Assembly (NCBI RefSeq): GCF_014192155.1 | Contig: NZ_JACHXO010000003.1 | Location: 496,001-560,000, forward strand | DNA length: 64,000 nt | Reading direction: 5' to 3' | Source of the DNA: Roseateles terrae | GTDB taxonomy: Bacteria > Pseudomonadota > Gammaproteobacteria > Burkholderiales > Burkholderiaceae_C | In this document: piece after piece, positions 56,475-64,000 of the stretch | Layout: each line of letters begins with the position of its first letter | Position numbering within the stretch: position 1 is the stretch's first letter | Position numbers and translations under genes: made by a program | The notes under the pieces: generated by a model | The model's database searches: none | What the model was told of the DNA's origin: nothing | Seen by the model: only the letters and a program-made list of their open reading frames with translations

Positions 56475-57395
56475 ATGACCCTGACCGAACTGCGCTACAT
56501 CGTTGCTGTCGCCCGCGAACGCCATTTCGGGCGCGCCGCCGAGGCGTGCTTTGTCTCCCAGCCCACCTTGTCCGTGGCGATCAAGAAGCTGGAGGAGGAG
56601 CTGGACGTCAAGATTTTCGAACGCGGCGCCAATGAGGTGACCATGACCCCGCTGGGCGAGGACATCGTCCGGCAGGCCCAGTCGGTGATCGAGCAGGCCA
56701 GTGCCATCAAGGACATCGCCAAGCGCGGCAAGGATCCACTGGACGGGCCGTTGCGCCTGGGCATCATCTACACCATCGGGCCCTATCTGCTGCCGGAGCT
56801 GGTGAAGCACTGCATCGAGGTCTATCCGCGCATGCCGCTGATGCTGCAGGAGAACTTCACCACCAAGCTGCTGGACATGCTGCGTACCGGGGAGCTGGAC
56901 TGCGCCATCATGGCCGAGCCCTTCCCCGACGCCGGTCTGGCCGTGGCGCCGTTGTATGACGAGCCTTTCGTGGTGGCCGTGCCCGCCACCCATCCGCTGG
57001 CGAAGCGGGAGCGCATCTCCGCCGAGGAACTCAAGGCGGAAACCATGTTGCTGCTGGGCAACGGCCACTGCTTCCGGGATCACGTGCTGGAAGTCTGCCC
57101 GGAGTTCGCCCGCTTCTCCACCGACGCCGAAGGCATCCGCAAGAGCTTCGAGGGCAGTTCCCTGGAGACCATCAAGCACATGGTGGCCTCCGGCATGGGC
57201 GTGACCGTCGTGCCGGCCCTGAGCGTGCCGGCCCAGGTGCCCGACCATCTGCGCTACGTCCCCTTCGAGGCCCCCGCCCCGACCCGGCGGGTCGTGCTGG
57301 CCTGGCGCAGGACCTTCACCCGTTATGAGGCAGTGGCGGCGCTGCGCAATGCGGTCTATGCCTGCAAGCTGGATCGGGTGACCTTGCTGTCCTGA
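56475..57395 (+). CDS. oxyR: Hydrogen-peroxide sensor OxyR
   Basis: 306-residue LysR-family regulator that activates peroxide-defence genes when its two cysteines form a disulfide. HTH at the N terminus ([20 protein letters not shown]), and the redox pair sits exactly where expected: Cys199 in GNGHCFRD and Cys208 in EVCPEF. katA and dps follow, both classic OxyR targets, which confirms the role. GACAAT lies 6 bases before the ATG. Confidence 0.95.
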   Translation: MTLTELRYIVAVARERHFGRAAEACFVSQPTLSVAIKKLEEELDVKIFERGANEVTMTPLGEDIVRQAQSVIEQASAIKDIAKRGKDPLDGPLRLGIIYTIGPYLLPELVKHCIEVYPRMPLMLQENFTTKLLDMLRTGELDCAIMAEPFPDAGLAVAPLYDEPFVVAVPATHPLAKRERISAEELKAETMLLLGNGHCFRDHVLEVCPEFARFSTDAEGIRKSFEGSSLETIKHMVASGMGVTVVPALSVPAQVPDHLRYVPFEAPAPTRRVVLAWRRTFTRYEAVAALRNAVYACKLDRVTLLS

Positions 57396-57623
57396 CAGCG
57401 CGGCAAGCCGTCTCCATGGCGGCGCCGCCCTGACATCCCGGCGCCTCGCCGCTGCCCCATGCGCCACCGTCGGCGCCCCCGGCGGCTGCGGCTGCCGCTG
57501 CCCCCTGCCGCTGCACGGTGCCTGGCCCCCCATCGGGAGATCGCGGGGACCTCCTTTCGACACCCCGCTGCTCTGCCGTTTGGGGAATCGATTTTCTCTA
57601 TCGCCGCACTTAAGCTATTTGCG

Positions 57624-57652
57624 TTGATCTATCGGCTGGCGGTTTTTACAGT
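57624..57652 (+). promoter_or_regulatory. Probable katA promoter
   Basis: TTGATC (57624-57629), 17-base spacer, TACAGT (57647-57652), about 95 bases before the katA ATG. CTAT repeats just upstream (57591-57633, spacing 17 and 14) hint at OxyR half-sites but do not fit its spacing. The remainder of the 57396-57747 gap shows no gene. Confidence 0.45.
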
Positions 57653-57747
57653 TCTCCTCACGTCGCGTCGCGACACCGAATTCGAGGTCCGCCACCGCCC
57701 TGCCCCGGGCATGGCCCGGATCCCAACGCTTCTGAGGAGTAGCTGCA

Positions 57748-59241
57748 ATGAGTGGCCCCACGACCCGTCCCGCCCATCCCGCCCAGTGCCCGGTGATGAC
57801 CACCACCGCCGGCGCCCCGATCGCCGACAACCAGAATTCCCTGACCGCCGGCCCCCGCGGCCCGGTACTGATGCAGGACTACCAGCTGATCGAAAAGCTG
57901 GCCCATCAGAACCGTGAACGTATCCCCGAGCGCGTGGTGCATGCCAAGGGCTGGGGCGCCTTCGGCACCCTGACCGTCACCCACGACATCAGCCGCTTCA
58001 CCCGTGCCAAGCTGTTCGGCGAGGTCGGCAAGAGCACGCCGATGCTGGCCCGCTTCTCCACCGTCGCCGGTGAACTGGGCGCCGCCGATGCGGAACGGGA
58101 TGTGCGCGGCTTTGCGCTGAAGTTCTATACCGAAGAAGGCAACTGGGACCTGGTCGGCAACAACACGCCGGTGTTCTTCATCCGTGATCCGCTGAAGTTC
58201 CCGGACTTCATCCGCACCCAGAAGCGCCATCCGGTCAGCCACCTGCGTTCGGCCACCGCTGCCTGGGACTTCTGGAGCCTGTCGCCGGAAAGCCTGCATC
58301 AGGTCACCATCCTGATGAGTGATCGCGGCATTCCGGTCAGCCCGCGCTTCATGAATGGCTACGGCTCCCACACCTACAGCTTCTGGAACCGGGACGGTGA
58401 GCGCTTCTGGGTGAAGTTCCACTTCAAGACCCGGCAGGGCCACCGCACCATGAGCAATGCGGATGCTGCCAAGGTGATCGGCGAGACGCGGGAGAGCTAT
58501 CAGGAAGACCTGTTCGGCTCGATCGAGGCCGGCGAGTACCCGCGCTGGACGATGTTTGTGCAGGTCATGCCGGAACTGGACGCCGACAAGACGCCCTACA
58601 ACCCCTTCGACCTCACCAAGGTGTGGCCGCACCAGGATTACCCGCTGATTGAAGTGGGGGTGCTGGAGCTGAACCGCAATGCGGACAACTACTTCGAAGA
58701 AATCGAGCAGGCCGCCTTCTCGCCCAGCAACATCGTGCCCGGCATCGGCTTCAGCCCGGACCGCGTGCTGCAGGCCCGCATCTTCAGCTATGCCGACGCC
58801 CACCGCTATCGCCTGGGCACGCATTACGAAGCGCTGCCGGTGAATGCGCCGAAGTGCCCGGTCCATCACTATCACAAGGATGGGTCGATGAAGTTCTTCC
58901 GCACGCCCACCGGCAATGCCAACGCCTATTACGAGCCCAACAGCTTCGGCGGCGCCACCCAGGACCCGTCGGTGGCCGAGCCGCCGCTGCGGCTGCAGGG
59001 CGATGCGGACCGTTTCAACCACCGCGAAGGCAATGACGACTACGGACAGCCGGGCGCTCTGTTCCGCATCCTCGGGGCCGAGCAGCAGCAACGCCTGGGA
59101 CGCAATATTGCCTCGTCGATGAAAGGCGTGCCGGCGTTCATCATCGACCGCCAGCTGGCCCACTTCGACAAGGCAGACCCCGACTACGGCCGCGTGGTGC
59201 GATCTGCCCTGAGCGAGCTGGACATCGAGTTCACCGCCTGA
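57748..59241 (+). CDS. katA: Heme catalase, small-subunit clade
   Basis: Breaks hydrogen peroxide to water and oxygen. 497 residues, typical of small-subunit monofunctional catalases. Distal His65 ([12 protein letters not shown]), and the heme-ligating Tyr348 in [14 protein letters not shown]. Both catalase signatures are intact. ATG 57748 with GAGGAG ribosome site. Adjacent to oxyR, which likely drives it. A hairpin after the stop ends transcription. Confidence 0.95.
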   Translation: MSGPTTRPAHPAQCPVMTTTAGAPIADNQNSLTAGPRGPVLMQDYQLIEKLAHQNRERIPERVVHAKGWGAFGTLTVTHDISRFTRAKLFGEVGKSTPMLARFSTVAGELGAADAERDVRGFALKFYTEEGNWDLVGNNTPVFFIRDPLKFPDFIRTQKRHPVSHLRSATAAWDFWSLSPESLHQVTILMSDRGIPVSPRFMNGYGSHTYSFWNRDGERFWVKFHFKTRQGHRTMSNADAAKVIGETRESYQEDLFGSIEAGEYPRWTMFVQVMPELDADKTPYNPFDLTKVWPHQDYPLIEVGVLELNRNADNYFEEIEQAAFSPSNIVPGIGFSPDRVLQARIFSYADAHRYRLGTHYEALPVNAPKCPVHHYHKDGSMKFFRTPTGNANAYYEPNSFGGATQDPSVAEPPLRLQGDADRFNHREGNDDYGQPGALFRILGAEQQQRLGRNIASSMKGVPAFIIDRQLAHFDKADPDYGRVVRSALSELDIEFTA

Positions 59242-59246
59242 GCCAC

Positions 59247-59282
59247 CGGCCGGGCTTGCGCCGGCCGTTTCGGCATCTTTTT
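59247..59282 (+). terminator. Terminator hairpin after katA
   Basis: CGGCCGG (59247-59253) and CCGGCCG (59261-59267) form a 7-base stem with loop GCTTGCG, then TTTCGGCATCTTTTTC. Position fits termination of katA, perhaps with some read-through into the small gene at 59330. Confidence 0.6.
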
Positions 59283-59329
59283 CATCCACCACGCCGGGCG
59301 CCACGCGCCCCCGTCAACAGGAGAGCCTC

Positions 59330-59437
59330 ATGAACCTCAAACCCGGACGTCACATTCTCGGACTGGTCATCGTCGCCGCGGGGGCCGCGCTCAACGCCCA
59401 GATGCTGGTGGACTGGATGCGCCACGGCACGGTGTGA
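59330..59437 (+). CDS. 35-residue single-helix membrane protein
   Basis: ATG 59330 with AGGAGA nine bases upstream opens a 35-codon frame: MNLKPGRHILGLVIVAAGAA, then LNAQMLVDWMRHGTV. Residues about 9-25 form one hydrophobic helix with a basic N-terminal flank. It lies between katA and dps, in the oxidative-stress block. Small single-helix proteins next to stress genes are often missed by annotation. I know no family for it. Confidence 0.5.
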   Translation: MNLKPGRHILGLVIVAAGAALNAQMLVDWMRHGTV

Positions 59438-59549
59438 GCTTCATGCGCTGGCGCAACATCGGCGACACCCGCTTCAGGTAGGCTAATCTCCCTGCCCGGG
59501 TGACCGCCGGTGGTCCCCCGATCTTCACCGACATTCCAGAGGAGTCCGC

Positions 59550-60083
59550 ATGGCCAAGAAGTCCCCCGCCGCCCCCGCCAATGCCAACGTCAATGCCAAG
59601 GGTCAGCCCTCCATCAACATCGGTATCAGCGACAAGGATCGCGCCGCCATCGCCCAGGGCCTGTCCAAGCTGCTGGCCGACACCTACACGCTGTACCTGA
59701 CCACCCACAATTTCCACTGGAACGTCACCGGCCCGATGTTCAATTCGCTGCATGCGATGTTCATGGCCCAGTACACCGAGCTGTGGAATGCGGTGGACCC
59801 GATCGCCGAGCGCATACGCTCGCTGGGTCATGCCGCACCCGGTTCCTACGCCCAGTTCGCCGCGCTCAGCTCGCTGCCGGACGCGCCCGCCACGCCGCCC
59901 AAGGCGCTGGAGATGGTGCGCATCCTGGTGGAAGGCCATGAGGGTGCGGCCCGCACCGCCCGTTCGCTGTTTCCGCTGGTGGACAAGGCCAGCGACGAGC
60001 CCAGCGCCGACCTGTTGACCCAGCGCCTGACGGTGCACGAGCAGACCGCCTGGATGCTGCGCAGCCTGCTGGAAGACCGCTGA
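59550..60083 (+). CDS. dps: Dps-family DNA-protecting ferritin
   Basis: 177 residues. A short Lys/Ala-rich N-terminal tail ([15 protein letters not shown]) precedes the ferritin-like four-helix bundle. Ferroxidase ligands appear in [20 protein letters not shown] (His53, with the second helix region [15 protein letters not shown]). Dps binds DNA through its tail and stores iron as it removes peroxide. GAGGAG before the ATG. Its stop is directly abutted by the convergent pta-like stop. Confidence 0.93.
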   Translation: MAKKSPAAPANANVNAKGQPSINIGISDKDRAAIAQGLSKLLADTYTLYLTTHNFHWNVTGPMFNSLHAMFMAQYTELWNAVDPIAERIRSLGHAAPGSYAQFAALSSLPDAPATPPKALEMVRILVEGHEGAARTARSLFPLVDKASDEPSADLLTQRLTVHEQTAWMLRSLLEDR

Positions 60084-61025
60084 TCAGCCCACAGCCTTGA
60101 TGCGGCCCTCGCGACGGGCGGCCACCAGCATCGAGGCCAGGGCGCAAGACGCCAGCCGGGCAGCCTGCGAATCGGCCCGGCTGGTGAGGATGATGGGCAC
60201 CTTGGCGCCCAGCACCACCCCGGCCGCATAGGCATGGGCCAGAAAGCTCAGGCTCTTGGCCAGCATGTTGCCGGCGTCCAGGTCGGGCACGATCAGCACA
60301 TTGGCCTGCCCCGCCACCGGCGAGACGATCCCCTTGATGCGCGCCGCTTCCGGGTCGATGGCGTTGTCCATCGCCAGCGGACCATCCAGCACCGCGCCGG
60401 TGATCTGACCCCGGTCCGCCATCTTGCACAGCGCCGCCGCCTCCAGGGTGGACGGCACCTTCGGATTCACCGTCTCCATCGATGACAGCAGCGCCACCCG
60501 CACCTCGGGCAGCCGCAGCGCATGGGCCAGGTCGATGGCGTTCTGGACGATGTCCACCTTCTCTTCCAGCGTCGGGACGATGTTGATGGCTGCATCCGAG
60601 ATGATCAGCGGCTGCGCATGCCCGGGCACATCCATCACAAAGCAGTGGCTGACCCGGCGGGCGGTCCGCAAGCCGTTTTCGCGGCGCACCACGGCGCTCA
60701 TCAGTTCGTCGGTGTGCAGGCTGCCCTTCATCAAGGCATCGACCTGACCCCGCAGCGCCAGTTCGACCGCGAGATCGGCGGCGGCATGGCTGTGCGGCAC
60801 ATCGTGCTGTTCGTAAGGGGAGAGGTCCACGCCCGCCTGCGCTGCCGCCTCGGCCATCTTGGCCACCGGGCCGACGAGCACCGGCTGAATCAGGCCTTGG
60901 GCCGCCGCGTCCACCGCCGCGAGCATGGCAACGTCGCTGCAGGGATGCACCACCGCCACCCGCAGCGGCGGATATTGACGAACCGCATCAAGCAGGCGGT
61001 CATAGTGAGGATGGGCAGACGGCAT
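60084..61025 (-). CDS. pta: Phosphate acetyl/butyryl-transferase
   Basis: 313 residues of the phosphotransacetylase catalytic domain alone, without the enoyl-CoA hydratase domain carried by some homologues. Segments VDALMKGSLHTDELMSAVVR and GQANVLIVPDLDAGNMLAKS are typical. It interconverts acyl-CoA and acyl phosphate. Paired with ackA but transcribed divergently, with about 100 bases between starts, rather than as an operon. No clear Shine-Dalgarno. Confidence 0.88.
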   Translation of the reverse strand: MPSAHPHYDRLLDAVRQYPPLRVAVVHPCSDVAMLAAVDAAAQGLIQPVLVGPVAKMAEAAAQAGVDLSPYEQHDVPHSHAAADLAVELALRGQVDALMKGSLHTDELMSAVVRRENGLRTARRVSHCFVMDVPGHAQPLIISDAAINIVPTLEEKVDIVQNAIDLAHALRLPEVRVALLSSMETVNPKVPSTLEAAALCKMADRGQITGAVLDGPLAMDNAIDPEAARIKGIVSPVAGQANVLIVPDLDAGNMLAKSLSFLAHAYAAGVVLGAKVPIILTSRADSQAARLASCALASMLVAARREGRIKAVG

Positions 61026-61125
61026 GGATCGACTCCTGGGCTGGTCCGAGGCATCCTACAGTCGGTGCAACGGCCCGGCAGGACGGTTTGATCAGGAACC
61101 GGTGACCGGCCTCTGTGGAGCAGGC

Positions 61126-62451
61126 ATGGATCCTCGGTTGGAAGGTGAGTTCATCGCGGTGGTGAATGCGGGATCGTCGAGCGTGAAGCTGTCGATGTTC
61201 TCGCTGCATGCGCGGGAGGAACAGCAGGCGCGGGCGGCCCAAGGCCCTGCGCAGGGGCCCGCCGGGCAGGAGCGACGGCCCACGGCGCAAGCGCTGCCGC
61301 TGCCGTTGCCGCTGCGTCTGGAGCTGCACGCCCAGGTGGAAGGCCTGGGCACGGCGCCGCATTTCGAGGCCCGTCATGCGGACGGCAGTCCGGCCGGCCG
61401 TCGGGACTGGCCGGTGCGCTCCCTGCCCCACGACCAGGCCATCGACCATCTGGTGGCCTTTGTGGCGGAGGAGTTCCCACAGATCGAGATGCTGGGCATC
61501 GGGCACCGGGTCGTGCATGGCGGCACCGCCTATGCGCAGCCGGTGGTGGTGACGCCCGAGGTGCTCGCCCACCTGGACACGCTGGTGCCCCTCGCCCCGC
61601 TGCATCAGCCGCACAACCTGGCCCCCATTCGCCGCGCGCTGACCGCCTGGCCGCATCTGCCGCAGGTGGCCTGCTTCGACACGGCCTTCCACAGCACCCA
61701 GCCGGCCGTGGCCCAGCCGTACGCCCTGCCCCACGCGCTGTTCGATGCTGGCGTACGGCGTTACGGCTTTCATGGCTTGAGCTACGAATACCTGTCCACC
61801 CAGTTGCCCGCCGTCTCGCCACGCCTGGCACAGGGACGCGTCGTGGCGCTGCACCTGGGCAACGGCGTCAGCGCCTGCGCGCTGCGGGCGGGCCGCAGCA
61901 TCGGCAGCAGCATGGGCTTCACCGCCGTGGAAGGCCTGCCGATGGGCACCCGCAGCGGCTCGGTCGACCCGGGTGTGCTGCTGTACCTGATGGATCAGCA
62001 GGGCATGGATGCCCGGGCCCTGGAGCGGCTGCTGTACCAGCAGTCGGGCCTGCTCGGGATGTCCGGCGTCTCCAGCGACATGCGGGCCCTGCTGGCCAGC
62101 GAGGCCCCGCGGGCCCGCTGGGCGGTGGATGTCTTCGTGCACCGGATCGTCCGGGAGATCGGCGCGCTGGCCGCCGACCTCGGCGGGCTCGACGGGCTCC
62201 TCTTCACCGCTGGCATCGGGGAGCATGCGGCGCTGATCCGCCAGCGGGTGATGGAGGGCTGTGCCTGGCTGGGCGTGCAGCCGGACCTGGCGGCCAACGA
62301 AACGCCACCCGGGCATTCATCGGCCGCCTGGCGCCTGACCGCCACGGGCAGTCCTTGCGAGGCCTGGGTCATCCCCACCGATGAGGAACGGATGGTCGCC
62401 CGTCACACCTACGCCCTGCTCACCGGCGACGGGAAGGCGGGGCCGCCCTGA
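61126..62451 (+). CDS. ackA: Acetate/propionate kinase
   Basis: Makes ATP and acetate from acetyl phosphate. 441 residues. The nucleotide motifs are VVNAGSSSVKLSMFS at the N terminus, FDTAFHSTQPAVA, HLGNGVSACALRAGRSIGSS and FTAGIGEHA. An N-terminal insert is rich in Ala/Gln/Arg/Pro and probably disordered. GGAG lies before the ATG at 61126; an earlier frame start at 61024 falls inside the pta start region. Divergent from pta. Confidence 0.92.
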   Translation: MDPRLEGEFIAVVNAGSSSVKLSMFSLHAREEQQARAAQGPAQGPAGQERRPTAQALPLPLPLRLELHAQVEGLGTAPHFEARHADGSPAGRRDWPVRSLPHDQAIDHLVAFVAEEFPQIEMLGIGHRVVHGGTAYAQPVVVTPEVLAHLDTLVPLAPLHQPHNLAPIRRALTAWPHLPQVACFDTAFHSTQPAVAQPYALPHALFDAGVRRYGFHGLSYEYLSTQLPAVSPRLAQGRVVALHLGNGVSACALRAGRSIGSSMGFTAVEGLPMGTRSGSVDPGVLLYLMDQQGMDARALERLLYQQSGLLGMSGVSSDMRALLASEAPRARWAVDVFVHRIVREIGALAADLGGLDGLLFTAGIGEHAALIRQRVMEGCAWLGVQPDLAANETPPGHSSAAWRLTATGSPCEAWVIPTDEERMVARHTYALLTGDGKAGPP

Positions 62452-62533
62452 CGGAATCCGGCTGACCGCGGCGGGCGTCCCGAAGTTTCCGCTTGGGGCT
62501 GGCGCCCGGCAGCGCTACAGTCGGCGCAGCATC

Positions 62534-63157
62534 ATGCATATCGCCATCCTCTCCTTTGACGGATTCAATGAGCTCGACTGCTTCGTGCCGCTGAGCCTGC
62601 TCAACCGTCTCAAGCCGATGGGCTGGTCCGCCGAGCTGTGCGGTCCGGGCAGTATGGTGACGTCCATGAACGGGGTGAATGTGCAGCTGCAACGTCCCCT
62701 GGAATGGGCCAATGAAGCGGATGCAGTCTGGTTCGGCGCGGGGCTTTACACCCGGGCCATCGCGGAGAACTCCGCGCTACTGGACCGCCTGCAGCTGGAT
62801 CCCACCCGTCAACACTTCGCGGCCCACGGTGCCGGAGCGCTGCTGCCGGCGCGCCTGGGCGTGCTGGGTGAAGTTCCCGCCTGTACCGACGGCACCGCCC
62901 GCCCCTGGCTGGTGGAGGCCGGCGTGCGGGTGCTGAGTGAGCCGTTTTATGCCCGCGGGCCGGTGGCCACCGCCGGGGGTGGGCTGGCGTCGCTGTATCT
63001 GTCCGCCTGGCTGGTCTGGCAGAAAGCCGGGGAAGCCGCTGCCCGGGAGATGCTGGGCCATGCGGCGCCTGTCGGCCAGAAACCGGACTATGTCGACGGC
63101 CTGATGGCGGTGGTGAAACCCTTCATGGCGGTCGCTTCGCCCCCCGGTCCGCCTTGA
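62534..63157 (+). CDS. DJ-1/PfpI-like protein lacking the nucleophile cysteine
   Basis: 207 residues of the DJ-1/PfpI (class I glutamine amidotransferase-like) fold, opening HIAILSFDGFNELDCFVPLS. At the nucleophile elbow, where active members have a Cys followed by Gly or Ala, this one reads FAAHGAGAL: the expected Cys is His. The protein therefore probably does not act as a protease, deglycase or amidotransferase, and may be a binding or regulatory protein. TACAGT lies 12 bases before the ATG. Confidence 0.78.
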   Translation: MHIAILSFDGFNELDCFVPLSLLNRLKPMGWSAELCGPGSMVTSMNGVNVQLQRPLEWANEADAVWFGAGLYTRAIAENSALLDRLQLDPTRQHFAAHGAGALLPARLGVLGEVPACTDGTARPWLVEAGVRVLSEPFYARGPVATAGGGLASLYLSAWLVWQKAGEAAAREMLGHAAPVGQKPDYVDGLMAVVKPFMAVASPPGPP

Positions 63158-63281
63158 CCGGCAGCCATCGCCCATAATTGCGGGTTCGCCACTTCGGCAA
63201 CCCCCTTCGGCCCCTCGCGGCCTTCAGCGCGCCTGACCGGGACTTTTTCCCCGGGCCCGGGTGCGAGCTCTCCTTCGCGCC

Positions 63282-64000
63282 ATGTCTACCGACCAACCCA
63301 GCCGAATCCAGTCCGAAGTGCGCCGCCGTCGCACTTTTGCCATCATTTCCCACCCTGACGCGGGTAAAACCACCCTGACCGAGAAGCTGCTGCTGTTCTC
63401 GGGCGCCATTCAGATCGCCGGATCGGTGAAGGCCCGCAAGGCCTCGCGCCATGCGACCTCCGACTGGATGGAAATCGAAAAGCAGCGCGGCATTTCCGTG
63501 GCGTCCTCGGTGATGCAGATGGAATACCGCGACTGCGTCATCAACCTGCTCGACACCCCGGGCCACCAGGACTTCTCCGAAGACACCTATCGGGTGCTGA
63601 CGGCGGTGGATGCGGCGCTGATGGTGATCGACGCGGCCAACGGCGTGGAGCCGCAGACGCGGCGCCTGCTGCAGGTCTGCCGGGCGCGCAACACGCCCAT
63701 CCTGACCTTCGTCAACAAGATGGACCGGGAAGTCCAGGAGCCGCTGGCGCTGATGGACGAGATCGAGCGCGAGTTGGGCATGACGGTGGTGCCGTTCACC
63801 TGGCCGGTGGGCATGGGCAAGCATTTCCACGGCGTGATGGACCTGCGCCAGAAGCGCATGCGGGTGTTCTCGCCCGGTGAAGACCGGGTGGCCGGCGACG
63901 AGGAAGTGCTGGATGGCCTGGACAACCCGGCCTATGCCGAGCGCTTCGGCATGCAGTACGACAACGCCCAGGGCGAGATCGAACTGGTGAACGAAGCCGC
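63282..64000 (+). CDS. prfC: Peptide chain release factor 3 (partial, 5' part)
   Basis: GTPase that recycles RF1 and RF2 from the ribosome. Only the first ~239 codons lie in the window. The G1 loop is [14 protein letters not shown], switch and G3 are RGISVASS and [11 protein letters not shown]4 is NKMDRE, all in order. ATG 63282 begins [19 protein letters not shown]. The CATAAT at 63173-63178 may be part of its promoter, but no good -35 is found. Confidence 0.92.
   Translation, partial: MSTDQPSRIQSEVRRRRTFAIISHPDAGKTTLTEKLLLFSGAIQIAGSVKARKASRHATSDWMEIEKQRGISVASSVMQMEYRDCVINLLDTPGHQDFSEDTYRVLTAVDAALMVIDAANGVEPQTRRLLQVCRARNTPILTFVNKMDREVQEPLALMDEIERELGMTVVPFTWPVGMGKHFHGVMDLRQKRMRVFSPGEDRVAGDEEVLDGLDNPAYAERFGMQYDNAQGEIELVNEA

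Noticed and set aside
57591-57633. OxyR binding site upstream of katA
   Set aside because: CTAT repeats are present, but spacings of 17 and 14 do not fit the ATAG-N7-CTAT layout with 11-base periodicity. Recorded only as a hint.

Overview
The window is high-GC, gene-dense chromosomal DNA from a betaproteobacterium, most likely Burkholderiales close to Roseateles, Mitsuaria or Rubrivivax. The evidence is the codon bias, the gene families (long-form argG, GTP-type pckG, ArgP/ArgO, OhrR, OxyR with Cys199/Cys208, panB-panC) and two PEP-CTERM proteins. There is no tRNA, rRNA, transposase, phage gene or CRISPR array. It reads as core chromosome with a few accessory scars.

Layout. 1-5.7 kb: start of a divergent FAA-hydrolase gene, lipoprotein rlpA, then three diguanylate cyclases in a row. 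5.7-8.6 kb: mmsA and a divergent LysR regulator around a perfect palindrome. 8.6-18.4 kb: a candidate structured sRNA, two UPF0149 paralogues (one with a SEC-C zinc motif), a YegD-like Hsp70, dadA-argO with divergent argP, uspA, a phosphoesterase and three small unknown proteins. 18.4-25.2 kb: pckG with an unusual leader stem, a periplasmic histidine phosphatase, an MFS carrier, a heptamer repeat, and an aldo/keto reductase divergent from LysR-GNAT. 25.3-32.4 kb: a PEP-CTERM protein, a hybrid histidine kinase, a CLC-F type fluoride antiporter behind a recognisable fluoride riboswitch, a GAF-PAS membrane sensor without an output domain, and a MOSC protein.

32.4-46.9 kb: an Old Yellow Enzyme, a Tat-type beta-helix protein, rlmJ, an NAD(P)-binding protein divergent from LysR, a CAAX-like protease, a toxin-antitoxin remnant, an HTH regulator, an amidohydrolase, a YiaA-like protein, an MFS-acyltransferase fusion, and OhrR with an exported alpha/beta hydrolase. 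46.9-56.4 kb: tgt, yigZ, argG, a second PEP-CTERM protein, queA, recG, panC-panB. Both tgt and queA belong to tRNA queuosine synthesis. 56.4-64 kb: an oxidative-stress block (oxyR, katA, a 35-residue membrane protein, dps), a divergent pta/ackA pair, a DJ-1-like protein lacking its cysteine, and the start of prfC.

Two signals run across the window. First, at least nine genes have no Shine-Dalgarno sequence and instead carry a -10-like hexamer 5-7 bases before the ATG, with good -35 boxes in two of them, suggesting a set of leaderless transcripts. Second, several genes carry short in-frame tandem DNA repeats that make low-complexity protein segments. All family assignments come from motif recognition by eye; no database search was run.
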